Of a stretch of DNA of 64,000 nucleotides, positions 25,568 to 34,933 are shown piece after piece; within the stretch, counting starts at the first letter, position 1; each line of letters begins with the position of its first letter. Position numbers and translations under genes: made by a program. The stretch lies in NCBI RefSeq assembly GCF_039521745.1, contig NZ_BAAACT010000191.1. The stretch is one strand, 5' to 3'. The DNA comes from Faecalicatena contorta (GTDB lineage: Bacteria; Bacillota; Clostridia; Lachnospirales; Lachnospiraceae). The notes under the pieces were generated by a model. That model was given only the letters and a program-made list of their open reading frames with translations. It did not search any database and was not told where the DNA came from.

Positions 25568-25667
25568 ATTTTAATACCCACATCAACACTGACTCCGTTT
25601 TTGATGTTGACCGGGCGTGAAAAGCATTCGCAGGTGCAACAAATTATGAAATCAGGGAGAAAACTAC

Positions 25668-25696
25668 TTGACTTATTTTAACATTCTTCCTATAAT
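25668..25696 (+). promoter_or_regulatory. Sigma-A promoter of the leuS T-box unit
   Basis: TTGACT (25668-25673) and a perfect TATAAT (25691-25696) are 17 bases apart. They lie about 25 bases before the T-box leader. Confidence 0.85.
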
Positions 25697-25714
25697 AAAT
25701 AAGAATATTGCAGA

Positions 25715-25950
25715 AACTGGGATGAGGAGTACTAAGAGCCTATCGTTTTCAGAGAGCTGCCGGAAGGTGTGAGGCAGAAGCGTAAACTCCCAACTCGCCT
25801 CGGAGTTCTTTTATTGAAACAGCAGTAGATAAAAGCGGGACTTCCCGTTACAGAAGAAATGAGTGCATCCGGGAGCTGCCGGGTGAATGAGAGTGGTACC
25901 ACGGAAGTCAAAGCCTTTTCGTCTCTTAATGAGATGAAAAGGCTTTTTAT
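25715..25950 (+). promoter_or_regulatory. T-box leader, leucine type
   Basis: The leader opens with GATGAGGAGTACTAAGAG, typical of T-box stem I. The specifier region reads AACTCGCCTCGGAG, which places the codon CTC (leucine) at 25794-25796. The T-box itself is GAGTGGTACCACGG (25891-25904), whose TGGT can pair with the ACCA end of uncharged tRNA-Leu. A terminator follows (25911-25948, AAGCCTTTTC pairing with GAAAAGGCTT, then T). Uncharged tRNA-Leu should promote readthrough into leuS. Confidence 0.94.
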
Positions 25951-25978
25951 AGAGTGTTGAATGTAGGAGGATATTGTA

Positions 25979-28408
25979 ATGTCTAAGATTGTGTACAATC
26001 ACAAAGCAATTGAGAAGAAGTGGAGGGAGAAGTGGGCGGAGAACCCGGTGAATCCCAAGGTAGACGATGACGGGAATAAGAAGCAGAAGTATTACTGCCT
26101 GGATATGTTCCCGTACCCTTCGGGAAACGGTCTTCATGTAGGCCATTGGAGAGGTTATGTGATCTCCGATGTCTGGAGCCGCTATAAACTGCTGCAGGGC
26201 CATTATATTGTGCATCCGATGGGATGGGATGCCTTCGGCCTTCCGGCGGAAAACTATGCCATCAAGATGGGCGTTCATCCGGCAAAATCCACAGCTGAGA
26301 ATGTGGCTAACATCAAACGCCAGATCGATGAGATCGCTGCGCTCTATGACTGGGATATGGAAGTGAATACAACAGATCCGGAGTTCTATAAATGGACCCA
26401 GTGGATCTTTGTAAAGATGTTTAAAGAAGGTCTTGCATATGAGAAGGAATTCCCGATTAACTGGTGTCCGTCCTGTAAGACCGGCCTGGCAAATGAGGAA
26501 GTTGTGAATGGAAAATGCGAGCGCTGCGGTACGGATGTGACCAAGAAAAATCTGCGCCAGTGGATGCTGAAAATTACTGCTTATGCGGAACGCCTCCTGA
26601 ACGACCTGGACAAGCTGGACTGGCCGGAGAAGGTGAAGAAGATGCAGTCCGACTGGATCGGTAAATCCTACGGGGCAGAAGTGGATTTTCCGGTTGACGG
26701 AAGAGAAGAGAAGATCACGGTCTACACGACAAGACCGGATACTTTATATGGAGCCACCTTTATGGTGCTGGCTCCGGAGCATGAGTTGGCCGCATCGCTG
26801 GCCGTACCGGAGACAAAAGAGGCGGTAGAAAAGTATATTTACGATGCATCTATGAAGTCCAATGTAGACCGTCTGCAGGATAAGGAAAAGACGGGGGTAT
26901 TTACAGGGAGTTATGCCATCAATCCTCTGAACGGAGAAAAGACACCGATCTGGCTGTCTGACTATGTACTTGCAGATTATGGAACAGGAGCCATTATGTG
27001 TGTACCGGCGCATGATGACCGTGACTTTGAGTTTGCAAAGAAATTTGATCTTCCGATCGTGCAGGTTATTGCAAAAGACGGCGTAGAGATTGAACACATG
27101 ACAGAGGCCTACACGGATGCTGCCGGCACTATGATCAATTCTGGCGAGTGGAACGGCATGGAATCTGCTGTGCTTAAAAAAGAGGCGCCGCATATGATTG
27201 AAAAAAGGGGAATCGGCCATGCAACGGTAAACTACAAGCTGCGCGACTGGGTATTCTCCCGCCAGCGTTACTGGGGAGAGCCAATTCCGATTATCCACTG
27301 TCCGGACTGCGGAGCCGTTCCGGTTCCGGAAGAAGAATTGCCGCTTCGCCTGCCGGATGTAGAATCCTATGAGCCGACAGGGACAGGCGAGTCACCGCTT
27401 GCAGGAATCGAAGACTGGGTAAACTGTACCTGTCCGGTCTGCGGAAAGCCTGCAAAGCGTGAAACCAATACGATGCCGCAGTGGGCAGGATCCTCCTGGT
27501 ATTTCCTGCGCTATGTAGACAGCCATAATCAGAACGAACTGGTATCCAGAGAAAAAGCGGATGAGATGCTCCCCGTAGACATGTATATCGGCGGCGTTGA
27601 GCATGCGGTACTGCATTTGCTGTATTCCCGCTTCTACACAAAGTTCCTGTGCGATATAGGGGCCATTGATTTTGATGAGCCGTTCCAGAAACTATTCAAC
27701 CAGGGTATGATCACCGGAAAGAACGGCGTTAAGATGAGCAAGTCTAAGGGAAATGTAGTCTCACCGGATGACCTGGTAAGAGATTACGGATGTGATTCCC
27801 TGAGAATGTATGAGCTCTTCGTAGGCCCTCCGGAGCTGGACGCGGAGTGGGATGACCGCGGAATCGACGGCGTCAACCGTTTCCTGAAGCGCCTCTGGAA
27901 TCTGCTCATGGACAGCTGCGGCAAGGATATCAAAGCAACAAAGGAAATGATCAAGCAGCGCAACAGGCTGGTCTATGACATCACGACCCGTCTGGAGTCA
28001 TTCAGCCTGAATACGGTAATCTCCGGCTTTATGGAGCATAATAACAAGTTGATCGAGATCGCTAAGAAAGAGGGCGGAATTGATCAGGAGACACTGGAAA
28101 ACATTGCAGTACTTCTCGCGCCGTTTGCACCGCATTTTGCGGAGGAGATGTGGGAACAGCTGGGGCATACGGATACGGTATTCAAAGCAGGATGGCCGTC
28201 ATACGATGAGTCCAAGATGAAGGACGATGAGATCGAAGTTGCCGTTCAGATCAACGGAAAGACAAGAGCCGTTGTAACAATTGCGGCGGATGCAGACAAA
28301 GATACGGCCATAGCAGCCGGGAAAGAAGCGGTTGCGGATAAACTGACGGGGACGATTGTAAAAGAAATCTACGTGCCCGGAAGGATAATAAATATTGTGC
28401 AGAAGTAA
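25979..28408 (+). CDS. leuS: Leucyl-tRNA synthetase
   Basis: This 809-residue class I synthetase charges tRNA-Leu. The HIGH-type motif is in PYPSGNGLHVGHWRGY near residue 41 and the second motif KMSKSKGNVV near 585. A zinc-like cysteine pair (CPSCKTG, CERCG) follows, then the editing domain with TTRPDTLYGATFMVLAPEH near 249. Length and order are normal for bacterial LeuS. GGAGG precedes the ATG. The T-box upstream carries a leucine specifier and agrees with the call. Confidence 0.97.
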   Translation: MSKIVYNHKAIEKKWREKWAENPVNPKVDDDGNKKQKYYCLDMFPYPSGNGLHVGHWRGYVISDVWSRYKLLQGHYIVHPMGWDAFGLPAENYAIKMGVHPAKSTAENVANIKRQIDEIAALYDWDMEVNTTDPEFYKWTQWIFVKMFKEGLAYEKEFPINWCPSCKTGLANEEVVNGKCERCGTDVTKKNLRQWMLKITAYAERLLNDLDKLDWPEKVKKMQSDWIGKSYGAEVDFPVDGREEKITVYTTRPDTLYGATFMVLAPEHELAASLAVPETKEAVEKYIYDASMKSNVDRLQDKEKTGVFTGSYAINPLNGEKTPIWLSDYVLADYGTGAIMCVPAHDDRDFEFAKKFDLPIVQVIAKDGVEIEHMTEAYTDAAGTMINSGEWNGMESAVLKKEAPHMIEKRGIGHATVNYKLRDWVFSRQRYWGEPIPIIHCPDCGAVPVPEEELPLRLPDVESYEPTGTGESPLAGIEDWVNCTCPVCGKPAKRETNTMPQWAGSSWYFLRYVDSHNQNELVSREKADEMLPVDMYIGGVEHAVLHLLYSRFYTKFLCDIGAIDFDEPFQKLFNQGMITGKNGVKMSKSKGNVVSPDDLVRDYGCDSLRMYELFVGPPELDAEWDDRGIDGVNRFLKRLWNLLMDSCGKDIKATKEMIKQRNRLVYDITTRLESFSLNTVISGFMEHNNKLIEIAKKEGGIDQETLENIAVLLAPFAPHFAEEMWEQLGHTDTVFKAGWPSYDESKMKDDEIEVAVQINGKTRAVVTIAADADKDTAIAAGKEAVADKLTGTIVKEIYVPGRIINIVQK

Positions 28409-28420
28409 TTGGGAAGATTC

Positions 28421-28456
28421 GGCGCGGGTAATGCAGGCATTACCTGCGCCATTTTA
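28421..28456 (+). terminator. Intrinsic terminator after leuS
   Basis: GGCGCGGGTAATGC and GCATTACCTGCGCC pair with one mismatch around two bases and are followed by ATTTTAT. Confidence 0.75.
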
Positions 28457-28484
28457 TCAAAGAAGAGGCAGGAGGGAATGCCAT

Positions 28485-28856
28485 ATGATAATAGAGGTGC
28501 TGAGGCAGGAGTTTTCTGTGTGCAGGGTAACAGATCTGTCAGAGGTGAATATGAAGGATGAATTTTGTTTTATTGGAAAAACGGATGAGGAGAATTCCCT
28601 GGTCTGCAGTTCACAGAATGTCCCGTCCAATGCGGCGGCCTGCGACAATGGCTGGCGTGCTTTCCGCATCCAGGGAACCCTGGACTTTTCCCTGACCGGG
28701 ATACTTTCTAAGATCTCAGGCCTGCTGGCAGAGCATAAGATCGGAATATTTGCAGTATCAACGTATAATACAGACTATATACTGACTAAAAGTGGGAATT
28801 TTCAAAAGGCGCTTGACGTACTTGAGGACAGCGGGTACCAGATCAGTTTTTTGTAG
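28485..28856 (+). CDS. ACT-domain protein
   Basis: This 123-residue protein has the signature of the small ACT proteins related to CASTOR-like sensors: FCFIGKTDEENSLVC near 28, GWRAFRIQGTLDFSLTG near 57 and AVSTYNTDYILTK near 90. Such domains bind amino acids. Its role is unknown. I chose the ATG at 28485 because AGGAGGGA lies seven bases upstream; a longer frame from 28395 runs through the leuS terminator. It may be co-transcribed with cbiG, which starts 18 bases after its stop. Confidence 0.8.
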   Translation: MIIEVLRQEFSVCRVTDLSEVNMKDEFCFIGKTDEENSLVCSSQNVPSNAAACDNGWRAFRIQGTLDFSLTGILSKISGLLAEHKIGIFAVSTYNTDYILTKSGNFQKALDVLEDSGYQISFL

Positions 28857-28874
28857 TTTCCGGGAGAGATATTT

Positions 28875-29954
28875 ATGGAGAATAAAGGAAAAGAAGAGAA
28901 ACCGATTGTCATATTCAGTTTTACGGAGGAAGGGTGCAGGCTGAACAGAAAATTGAATGCGCTGTTGGCAAAGGCAGGTTACGAGTGCGGAAGTTATACA
29001 ACGGAACGTTTTGCGGCAGGATTCGGTATGAATCCGATGGATCAAGATCTAAAACGATGGATTGGGGTGCGATGGGGGAGCTGCTCCTTTCTGTTCATCG
29101 GGGCGGTAGGAATTGCAATCCGCTATATTGCTCCATGGGTGGCGGATAAGTACCGGGATTCGGCCGTGCTATCTATGGATGAAAAAGGCGGATTTGTCAT
29201 TCCACTTCTTTCGGGCCACGTAGGCGGAGCTGTCAGACTGGCAATGCTGATCGCAGAGCAGACCGGGGCAGTACCGGTAGTTACAACAGCAACCGATGTA
29301 CAGAATAAGTTTGCTGTGGATGTATTTGCAAAAGAAAACCATCTGCACATCGGGAGCCGCAGGCTTGCAAAGGAGATTTCCGCAGCTGTACTGGAGGGAA
29401 AGAAGATCGGGTTTTACAGTGCTTATCCGGTGGAGGGCAGGATGCCGGAGGAACTGTGTGTCTGCCGTTGCCTGGAAGAGCTGAGCAGGCTGCCGCTGGG
29501 GATTGCGGTGGCAGATGCAGGGACAGAGATAAAAGAGGGGAAAGACATCCTGTTTCTTCCGCCCAGGAATCTTGTGGCAGGGGTCGGATGCAGAAGAGGA
29601 ACCCCCGGGGCCAGGCTGAAGGAAAAGCTGGAAGTCCTCCTAAAAGAGCTGGGCGTATCCCTCTGCCAGATCCAGGCACTTGCAAGCATTGACCTGAAAA
29701 GGGACGAGGCAGGACTGCTGGAGCTTGCACAAGAGTGCCGGGTTCCCTTCGCAACGTATTCAGCTGACGAACTGCAGGAAATCGAAGCCGTCAGTTCTCA
29801 TTCTGAGTTCGTAGAAAAGATCACCGGAGTGGATAATGTCTGTGAGCGGGCTGCCAGAAAATATGCGCCCGAAGGCGTCATGATACAGCCGAAGATCAAG
29901 CTGGACGGGATCACTTATGCGGTGGTCAGAGAAAATACAATGATAAGATTTTGA
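28875..29954 (+). CDS. cbiG: Cobalt-precorrin-5A hydrolase
   Basis: This 359-residue protein matches CbiG, which opens the lactone ring of cobalt-precorrin-5A in anaerobic cobalamin synthesis. Typical segments are IFIGAVGIAIRYIAPWV near 75, PLLSGHVGGAVRLA near 109, TATDVQNKFAVDVFA near 138 and NLVAGVGCRRGTP near 233. The usual cbi neighbours are absent, so this copy is isolated. The next genes downstream, on the other strand, include a corrinoid-methyltransferase-like protein, a possible thematic link. Confidence 0.9.
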   Translation: MENKGKEEKPIVIFSFTEEGCRLNRKLNALLAKAGYECGSYTTERFAAGFGMNPMDQDLKRWIGVRWGSCSFLFIGAVGIAIRYIAPWVADKYRDSAVLSMDEKGGFVIPLLSGHVGGAVRLAMLIAEQTGAVPVVTTATDVQNKFAVDVFAKENHLHIGSRRLAKEISAAVLEGKKIGFYSAYPVEGRMPEELCVCRCLEELSRLPLGIAVADAGTEIKEGKDILFLPPRNLVAGVGCRRGTPGARLKEKLEVLLKELGVSLCQIQALASIDLKRDEAGLLELAQECRVPFATYSADELQEIEAVSSHSEFVEKITGVDNVCERAARKYAPEGVMIQPKIKLDGITYAVVRENTMIRF

Positions 29955-29984
29955 TTCCGGAATGAAAAAGCAAAAGGGGGAAAC

Positions 29985-30028
29985 AAAAAGGAAGAAAGCG
30001 GCCGGTTAAGCCGTTTTCTTCCTTTCGC
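29985..30028. terminator. Bidirectional terminator between convergent genes
   Basis: AAAGGAAGAAAGCGGC pairs with GCCGTTTTCTTCCTTT around about seven bases. T-rich sequence on each strand suits termination of cbiG and of the minus-strand gene ending at 30030. Confidence 0.8.
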
Positions 30029-30029
30029 T

Positions 30030-31040
30030 TTAGTTTGCATAAAATTCATTGACAGCCTCGAAGAATGCATGTATATTCTCCCATTTTGAAAGCGGAGGGA
30101 TGTCGCATCCTGAAGATATTACAAAGTTTGGATATTTACAGCATGCTTCCATAACGGCTTTCGTCTCTTTTTTGATGGACTCCACCGTTCCGTTTCTGAA
30201 CTGAGAAGCAGGATCTACGTTGCCGGCAGCAGCGATATGAGCAGGGATATGCGGCATCATTTCTGCCATGCTGATCGCATTGCCAAAGTGAAGCAGCGGG
30301 CATCCGGTTGCGATAATTGAGTCGATCTGCTGTATCGTGCAGTTTCCACAGTTATGGTATACAATGATGAATTCGTCATCCTGAACGGCATCAACAATTT
30401 GTTTTACATAATCTGCTGAAAATTCTTCGGCAAGCGCTGGGGAGAGCAGTCCGGCAAGAGGCTCAGCCAGAACAATACCGTTAGCGCCTACACGTTTGTA
30501 TTCTGTACAGTAGTTAATGATGAATTTCGTGACTTTTTCCAGAACGGTATGTACCATATCCGGTTCCTCATAGCAGTAAATCATTGCCTCGGACACATCC
30601 ATCAGTCTTCCGGCGAGTGAAAACGGTCCGATGGCGCCTGCCAGCACGGGTCTGTCTGTTATTAACTTTGAGGCCTTTTCAATTGCTTCTATATAGAGTC
30701 CGGTACGCCCGCTTCCGATCTCGGGAATTTCCAGAGCGTCTGCTTCTTCCTCTGAGCTGACCACACTTCCTATTACGGTAGGCACTTCTTCATCTGAGAC
30801 ACGGATTGTTGAACCAAAGCACTCTGCCTCAACAGACAGGTCCATCAGGCTGACAGAAGCGGCGGCGTCTGTGTTTTCTGCAACCAGCTGCATACCCCGT
30901 GCCTGCAGATCACTGCTGGAAATCAGATCCTTTACCGTTATGTCCATTAACTGGATGGCAGGGAATGATAATACCGGCATTGCCTTTTTAACCGGTGCAT
31001 TGATTGTATCCGCGATCCACTGTTTCATATTCATTTTCAT
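30030..31040 (-). CDS. UroD-family corrinoid methyltransferase-like protein (MtaA type)
   Basis: This 336-residue TIM-barrel protein belongs to the uroporphyrinogen decarboxylase superfamily, in the branch of MtaA/MtbA methylcobamide:CoM methyltransferases. The zinc ligands of that branch are visible: YHNCGNC near 231 and SSGCDIPP near 310. No corrinoid protein or substrate methyltransferase is adjacent. In Lachnospiraceae such proteins belong to methyl-transfer or O-demethylation systems, so the acceptor need not be coenzyme M. GGAGG lies upstream of the ATG. Confidence 0.8.
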   Translation of the reverse strand: MKMNMKQWIADTINAPVKKAMPVLSFPAIQLMDITVKDLISSSDLQARGMQLVAENTDAAASVSLMDLSVEAECFGSTIRVSDEEVPTVIGSVVSSEEEADALEIPEIGSGRTGLYIEAIEKASKLITDRPVLAGAIGPFSLAGRLMDVSEAMIYCYEEPDMVHTVLEKVTKFIINYCTEYKRVGANGIVLAEPLAGLLSPALAEEFSADYVKQIVDAVQDDEFIIVYHNCGNCTIQQIDSIIATGCPLLHFGNAISMAEMMPHIPAHIAAAGNVDPASQFRNGTVESIKKETKAVMEACCKYPNFVISSGCDIPPLSKWENIHAFFEAVNEFYAN

Positions 31041-31193
31041 AAAATATTACCTCCTGGCTCTCTTCTTTTTAATTTGTATCTGATGACTCCAGTATAGAAG
31101 ATCTGCGGGGAGGTTTTTATGAAAAATATTCTGTTTTTTGGCTTTTTTTAAGTTTATTTATAAAAAAACATCAATATTGGATAAAAGTAATTG

Positions 31194-32441
31194 CTACCGA
31201 TACTGCTTCGGCGTCAGTCCGGTATACTTTTTAAACACTTTGGAAAAGTAACTCTGGTCCTCAAAACCAACAGCCACGGCGATATCAATGATTGAAAAAT
31301 CCGTATTGGAAAGCAGGCGTTTGCTTTCCTCTATACGTACCATGTTCAGATACTCTTTGAAGGAAGAGCCGGTGGACTGCTTGAACATGGTAGAAAAATA
31401 AGAGGGGTGTAGATGGACGTGGGAAGCAACATCTTCCAGGGTAATCGGTTCGTTAAAATGTTCCGATATATAAAGCATGGATTTTTTGACGAGTTCACTG
31501 TTTTTAGAAGGAATGTAGTTAAACATACTTTCAGAAAATGCCTCTACAATCTCCTGCAGTTTAAAACAAAGCGTATCCATGGTGGTAATCTGCTGCAGGT
31601 TTTTCAAAAAATGGTTATTCAATTTTAAAATGTTGTCAGTAGGAGCACCGCTCTCAATTGCCGCCCTGGAAAGCAGAGAACATAGCTCGATCGCCCTTGA
31701 CTTCACGATCTCGATGCTGTTTCCTTCCGAGAACAGAACATAGCCGAGCAGGTCATTGAGTATCGCATTGGCCTCGTGCACATTGCCTACCTTAACCTTT
31801 GCGATCAGATCCTTTTCCTTTTCATAAGGATAGGAAGCTGTACTGATATTTTCGGCCTTGTATCGCTGTATGGATTCATTGATCCTGGACTGCTGGAGCA
31901 GTTTTTGGTTATTCTGTTTGAGCTCTTCTTTACTGTCGTCGATCAGGTTGGCGAACAGATAATATAAGAGGTGGCTGATATGATTGACCATGGATGGTGA
32001 GACAACGGGAATATTGCCCGTTTCATCGTATAATTCCAGGGCCTCATCGGTTGGAATGTTGTACTTCCTGGCAATGTCCGAGATTAGGATGGAGTCCGGG
32101 GAATCCATCAAAAAAGGCCCTACCAGGATAGAGCCGAGGAAAGTCTTTTTGCTGATCAGAGGGAACACGATATGATTCAATTCAGCATGACAGGAGAATA
32201 TGTAAGGCTCGCCAAGTGAGATCGCTTTTTTACTGGCTGATATATGCATTTTTTCGCAGCTGTCGTTGGGTGGAAGATAGTCCTGGAAACAGCGGCAGAA
32301 GCTGGACATCTGTCCGCTTACAGCCAAAAACTCTCCATGTTCGTCGATAACCTGGATAGGAAGCCTCATACAGGCATAAAATGTGTCTACCATGGAGTGC
32401 AGTGTATCTTCCGAAACGATGGAATATAATAAAGGTGCCAT
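31194..32441 (-). CDS. AraC-family regulator with PocR-type sensory domain
   Basis: This 415-residue protein has two parts. Residues about 5-170 form a PocR-like ligand-binding domain, with a cysteine-rich motif (FCRCFQDYLPPNDSCEK) and FSCHAELNHIVFPL. The last ~100 residues hold a double HTH AraC domain (YISEHFNEPITLEDVA and DIAVAVGFEDQSYFSKVFKKYTGLTPKQYR-type ending). PocR domains sense small hydrocarbon-like or corrinoid-pathway ligands. It lies between the UroD-like and hydantoinase-like genes on the same strand and probably controls one or both. Confidence 0.88.
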   Translation of the reverse strand: MAPLLYSIVSEDTLHSMVDTFYACMRLPIQVIDEHGEFLAVSGQMSSFCRCFQDYLPPNDSCEKMHISASKKAISLGEPYIFSCHAELNHIVFPLISKKTFLGSILVGPFLMDSPDSILISDIARKYNIPTDEALELYDETGNIPVVSPSMVNHISHLLYYLFANLIDDSKEELKQNNQKLLQQSRINESIQRYKAENISTASYPYEKEKDLIAKVKVGNVHEANAILNDLLGYVLFSEGNSIEIVKSRAIELCSLLSRAAIESGAPTDNILKLNNHFLKNLQQITTMDTLCFKLQEIVEAFSESMFNYIPSKNSELVKKSMLYISEHFNEPITLEDVASHVHLHPSYFSTMFKQSTGSSFKEYLNMVRIEESKRLLSNTDFSIIDIAVAVGFEDQSYFSKVFKKYTGLTPKQYR

Positions 32442-32476
32442 TCGTAAGCCTCCGTTTCACTAATTTTTAGTACCAT

Positions 32477-32491
32477 AAGTGTAACACACTT
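32477..32491. promoter_or_regulatory. Short perfect palindrome upstream of the AraC gene
   Basis: AAGTGT and ACACTT surround three bases, 35 bases before the AraC start. This is a candidate autoregulatory operator. No clear promoter boxes were found with it. Confidence 0.35.
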
Positions 32492-32554
32492 TTCTAAGAA
32501 TATGGTTAGAAATTACAAGAAAAATATCAAAAAAAGTAAAAAGAAGTAATATTT

Positions 32555-32658
32555 CAGACAGGTCTGCGCATTTACTGCGCAGACCGTACAAAAACATAGT
32601 GGCTGCAGACATACAGGTCTCCGCTCCGCTCCGGTCCGGGCTTAACTGCACTGTTACA
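32555..32658 (-). repeat. Dispersed repeat R, copy 1 (inverted)
   Basis: The minus strand here matches the segment at about 58606-58680 over roughly 80 bases, by eye about 85% identity. Both contain GGTCTGCGCA-GTAAA-TGCGCAGACC as a perfect hairpin. Its outer edge, TGTAACAGT, also matches the start of copy 2, so this copy looks like copy 2 with the middle deleted. Frames through both copies give similar peptides, but nothing supports coding. Confidence 0.75.
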
Positions 32659-32662
32659 AAAG

Positions 32663-32693
32663 AACAGGAAAAGCCTAAATGGCCTTTCCTGTT
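32663..32693 (-). terminator. Terminator overlapping the end of the hydantoinase-like gene
   Basis: AACAGGAAAAGCC pairs with GGCCTTTCCTGTT; the gene's stop codon lies in the loop. TTTT follows on the minus strand after a further base, so termination is likely but the T run is short. Confidence 0.55.
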
Positions 32694-34675
32694 GCAGTTG
32701 TGCGTACGAGTTCATAGAGCAGGAGCGGATTGGCACTGATCGCGGCTTCTTTTCGCTCTATGCGGCGGGAAGTGGTCAGTGGCCCGATGGCGCCCTGGGT
32801 TCTGGCAATCTCCATTGCCATTGCCTTGGAGGCTTCCTTAGCAAACTTTAGCGCATCCTCATACTCTTCAAAAAAGACAGATTCGGAAGCAGTTGTGACA
32901 TGGAAACCGTTCATTTCTTCCTCCTCGTAGGCGGGCTTTACTTCGGCGGTGGCGGTGGCTGATATATTGCCAACAATCGCACCGATCGCATTTGCCACGG
33001 AGGCGTGAGGCGGGATCACGGCTTTCGTGCCGAGCAGCCTTGCCACAGCGGGCAGAAAAATGTGTGTAGGAGCTCCGACGCCGACCAGAACAGCCTTTGT
33101 AGAAAAGCGGGCTGAAAAGAAAGCGCCGTTTCCTGATTTTAATTGTGCGTAGCTGATATGGATCAGCGTTTCTATCTGTGAATCGGACATCGTATGTTTT
33201 AATCCCTCTAATTCCGTGTTCATCAGAATACGTATCAGATTACAGTAGAGCTTTTCCTCCACCATATCATAAATTTTCCGGCAAAGTTCTTCCTTGGAGA
33301 TATGGGCGTATTTTGCAATAAATTCCGCGCCGGCCAGGGAGGCATCTTTGTCAAAGGCTGCAAAATCCCCACATATATGCATCACGTCAGTTGGTGTCAG
33401 ACCGGATCTTAATAGAATGCCGTCCTCCTCAAGACGGGCAGTTTTTAGCCCGTAGATATCTTTTCCGATCGCCTTTGCCGCATTTGGGTACATCAGCGGC
33501 CCGTTTTTCAAGGCTTCACAGAGAGCTAGCTCGTCCTCCGTGTACTGCGCATGCACAGAGACATCTTTCAAAAGCACGAAGAATTCATACAGCGGGAAAG
33601 TATGTCCCTCGGGATATGCATCCAGTCCGGCCAGCTGTTCCTTGATGCCGGGATAGTTGGAGGCCAGCATGCACAGAGGCATGATCCGGTAATTTTCAAG
33701 GAAAAGGCCGCCGTCGTAATTATAATGTACGGCAGTATCGCCGCCCAGAGCAAAGGTATCCACATAAAGGCCCTTTACAAAGGTCTTCCAGTCCCCGATC
33801 TGGATACCGTCGTTTGCACTCAGTGGTTCCCCGCCTTGAATGATGGCGATATCGGTAGTCGTACCTCCCATATCTACGATGACTGCGTTTTCTTCCGAGA
33901 CGAGATGCTGAACCCCCGTAATGCTGGCCGCGGGTCCACACAGAAGCGTCTCCACCGGGTGCCGGCAGGTGTACTCATCGGACATCAGGTTGCCGTCGCT
34001 GCGCATAATTACTACCGGAAGAGAAAGCCCATGGTTTAAAAAGACTGCTTTTACCGCGGTCATGAACTCATGGATGACTGGGATCAGACGCGCGTTAAGC
34101 AGCGCCCCGGCGCCCCTTCGTAATATATTTCTGTCGGGGAACAGATCGTGTCCCAGAATCACGGGAATATCAAGAACCGATTTTACTATTTCCGCCGCTC
34201 TTTTTTCATAACTGCCGTGATGCTCTTTTGCGAAGAGCTGTACAATACTGATACAGTCACAGTCCCCGGCAAAGTCCTGCAGGTCTTTGGCAAACTGAGT
34301 CCAGTCGGGCTGAACGCTTTTAGAGGGCTTGGAAGTCAGTTCACAATCTAGCAGATATACGTCCTCCAGCGATTCGATCCCGTAATCCTGATAAGAAGAT
34401 TCCAGCGTCTGGCGGGCCAGCCCGATCAGGACAAGCTTTCCTTTTCCGCCCCTGTTTTCCACGCATGCATTGGTTGCGAGTGTTGTAGACAGAGAAAGCG
34501 CCCCACAGGAGGAGAGCATATCACCGGGAAGTTTTTCAAGCACATTATGGATCCCTGTTTTTAAATCTTCTTTCGTTGTCAGAGACTTAGCAGATGCCAG
34601 TATTTGATTCGTTTCCAGATTATATACAACCGCATCTGTATAAGTGCCTCCGGTATCAATTCCAATTCCTATCAT
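32675..34675 (-). CDS. Hydantoinase/oxoprolinase-family ATPase
   Basis: This 666-residue protein has the ASKHA fold of HyuA/OplA-type enzymes. The N-terminal phosphate loop is IGIDTGGTYTDAVVY at residue 3; a second acidic motif is IVDMGGTTTDIAII near 266, and the gly-rich GVGAPTHIFLPAVA segment follows near 550. It probably hydrolyses ATP to open a cyclic amide or to reshape a partner protein. Substrate is unknown. The ATG at 34675 has AGAGGG six bases upstream; a frame start at 34696 lacks it. A divergent CofE-like gene begins 260 bases away. Confidence 0.82.
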   Translation of the reverse strand: MIGIGIDTGGTYTDAVVYNLETNQILASAKSLTTKEDLKTGIHNVLEKLPGDMLSSCGALSLSTTLATNACVENRGGKGKLVLIGLARQTLESSYQDYGIESLEDVYLLDCELTSKPSKSVQPDWTQFAKDLQDFAGDCDCISIVQLFAKEHHGSYEKRAAEIVKSVLDIPVILGHDLFPDRNILRRGAGALLNARLIPVIHEFMTAVKAVFLNHGLSLPVVIMRSDGNLMSDEYTCRHPVETLLCGPAASITGVQHLVSEENAVIVDMGGTTTDIAIIQGGEPLSANDGIQIGDWKTFVKGLYVDTFALGGDTAVHYNYDGGLFLENYRIMPLCMLASNYPGIKEQLAGLDAYPEGHTFPLYEFFVLLKDVSVHAQYTEDELALCEALKNGPLMYPNAAKAIGKDIYGLKTARLEEDGILLRSGLTPTDVMHICGDFAAFDKDASLAGAEFIAKYAHISKEELCRKIYDMVEEKLYCNLIRILMNTELEGLKHTMSDSQIETLIHISYAQLKSGNGAFFSARFSTKAVLVGVGAPTHIFLPAVARLLGTKAVIPPHASVANAIGAIVGNISATATAEVKPAYEEEEMNGFHVTTASESVFFEEYEDALKFAKEASKAMAMEIARTQGAIGPLTTSRRIERKEAAISANPLLLYELVRTTATGKAI

Positions 34676-34865
34676 AAAAATCCCTCTTTTCCACATGATC
34701 TATGTTAATTTTAACACTTGGAAGAGACTGAAGAGAGTAGTTTTTTAGGGAGAAAAGGTAAAAAATACGTGAGTTTGCATTTATGGGGTATAGAGAGACT
34801 GCTGAGGGGCGCGAAATGAAGGGACAGCCGTCACCTCCCAAATACAATAAAGATGTTGTTATTTA

Positions 34866-34874
34866 TGGTATAAT
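34866..34874 (+). promoter_or_regulatory. Extended -10 promoter of the CofE-like gene
   Basis: TGGTATAAT is a perfect TGn-TATAAT element about 60 bases before the start. No -35 box is evident at normal spacing. Confidence 0.5.
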
Positions 34875-34933
34875 TGATGAAAATATGATAAAATAGTAAA
34901 AGTTAAAAGAAAATAATAAGGAGTGACTATATT

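Noticed and set aside
32675..34675. Reductive activator of corrinoid enzymes (RACE) as an identity for the hydantoinase-like ATPase
   Set aside because: No ferredoxin-type cysteine motif is present at the N terminus; the sequence begins directly with the ASKHA phosphate loop.
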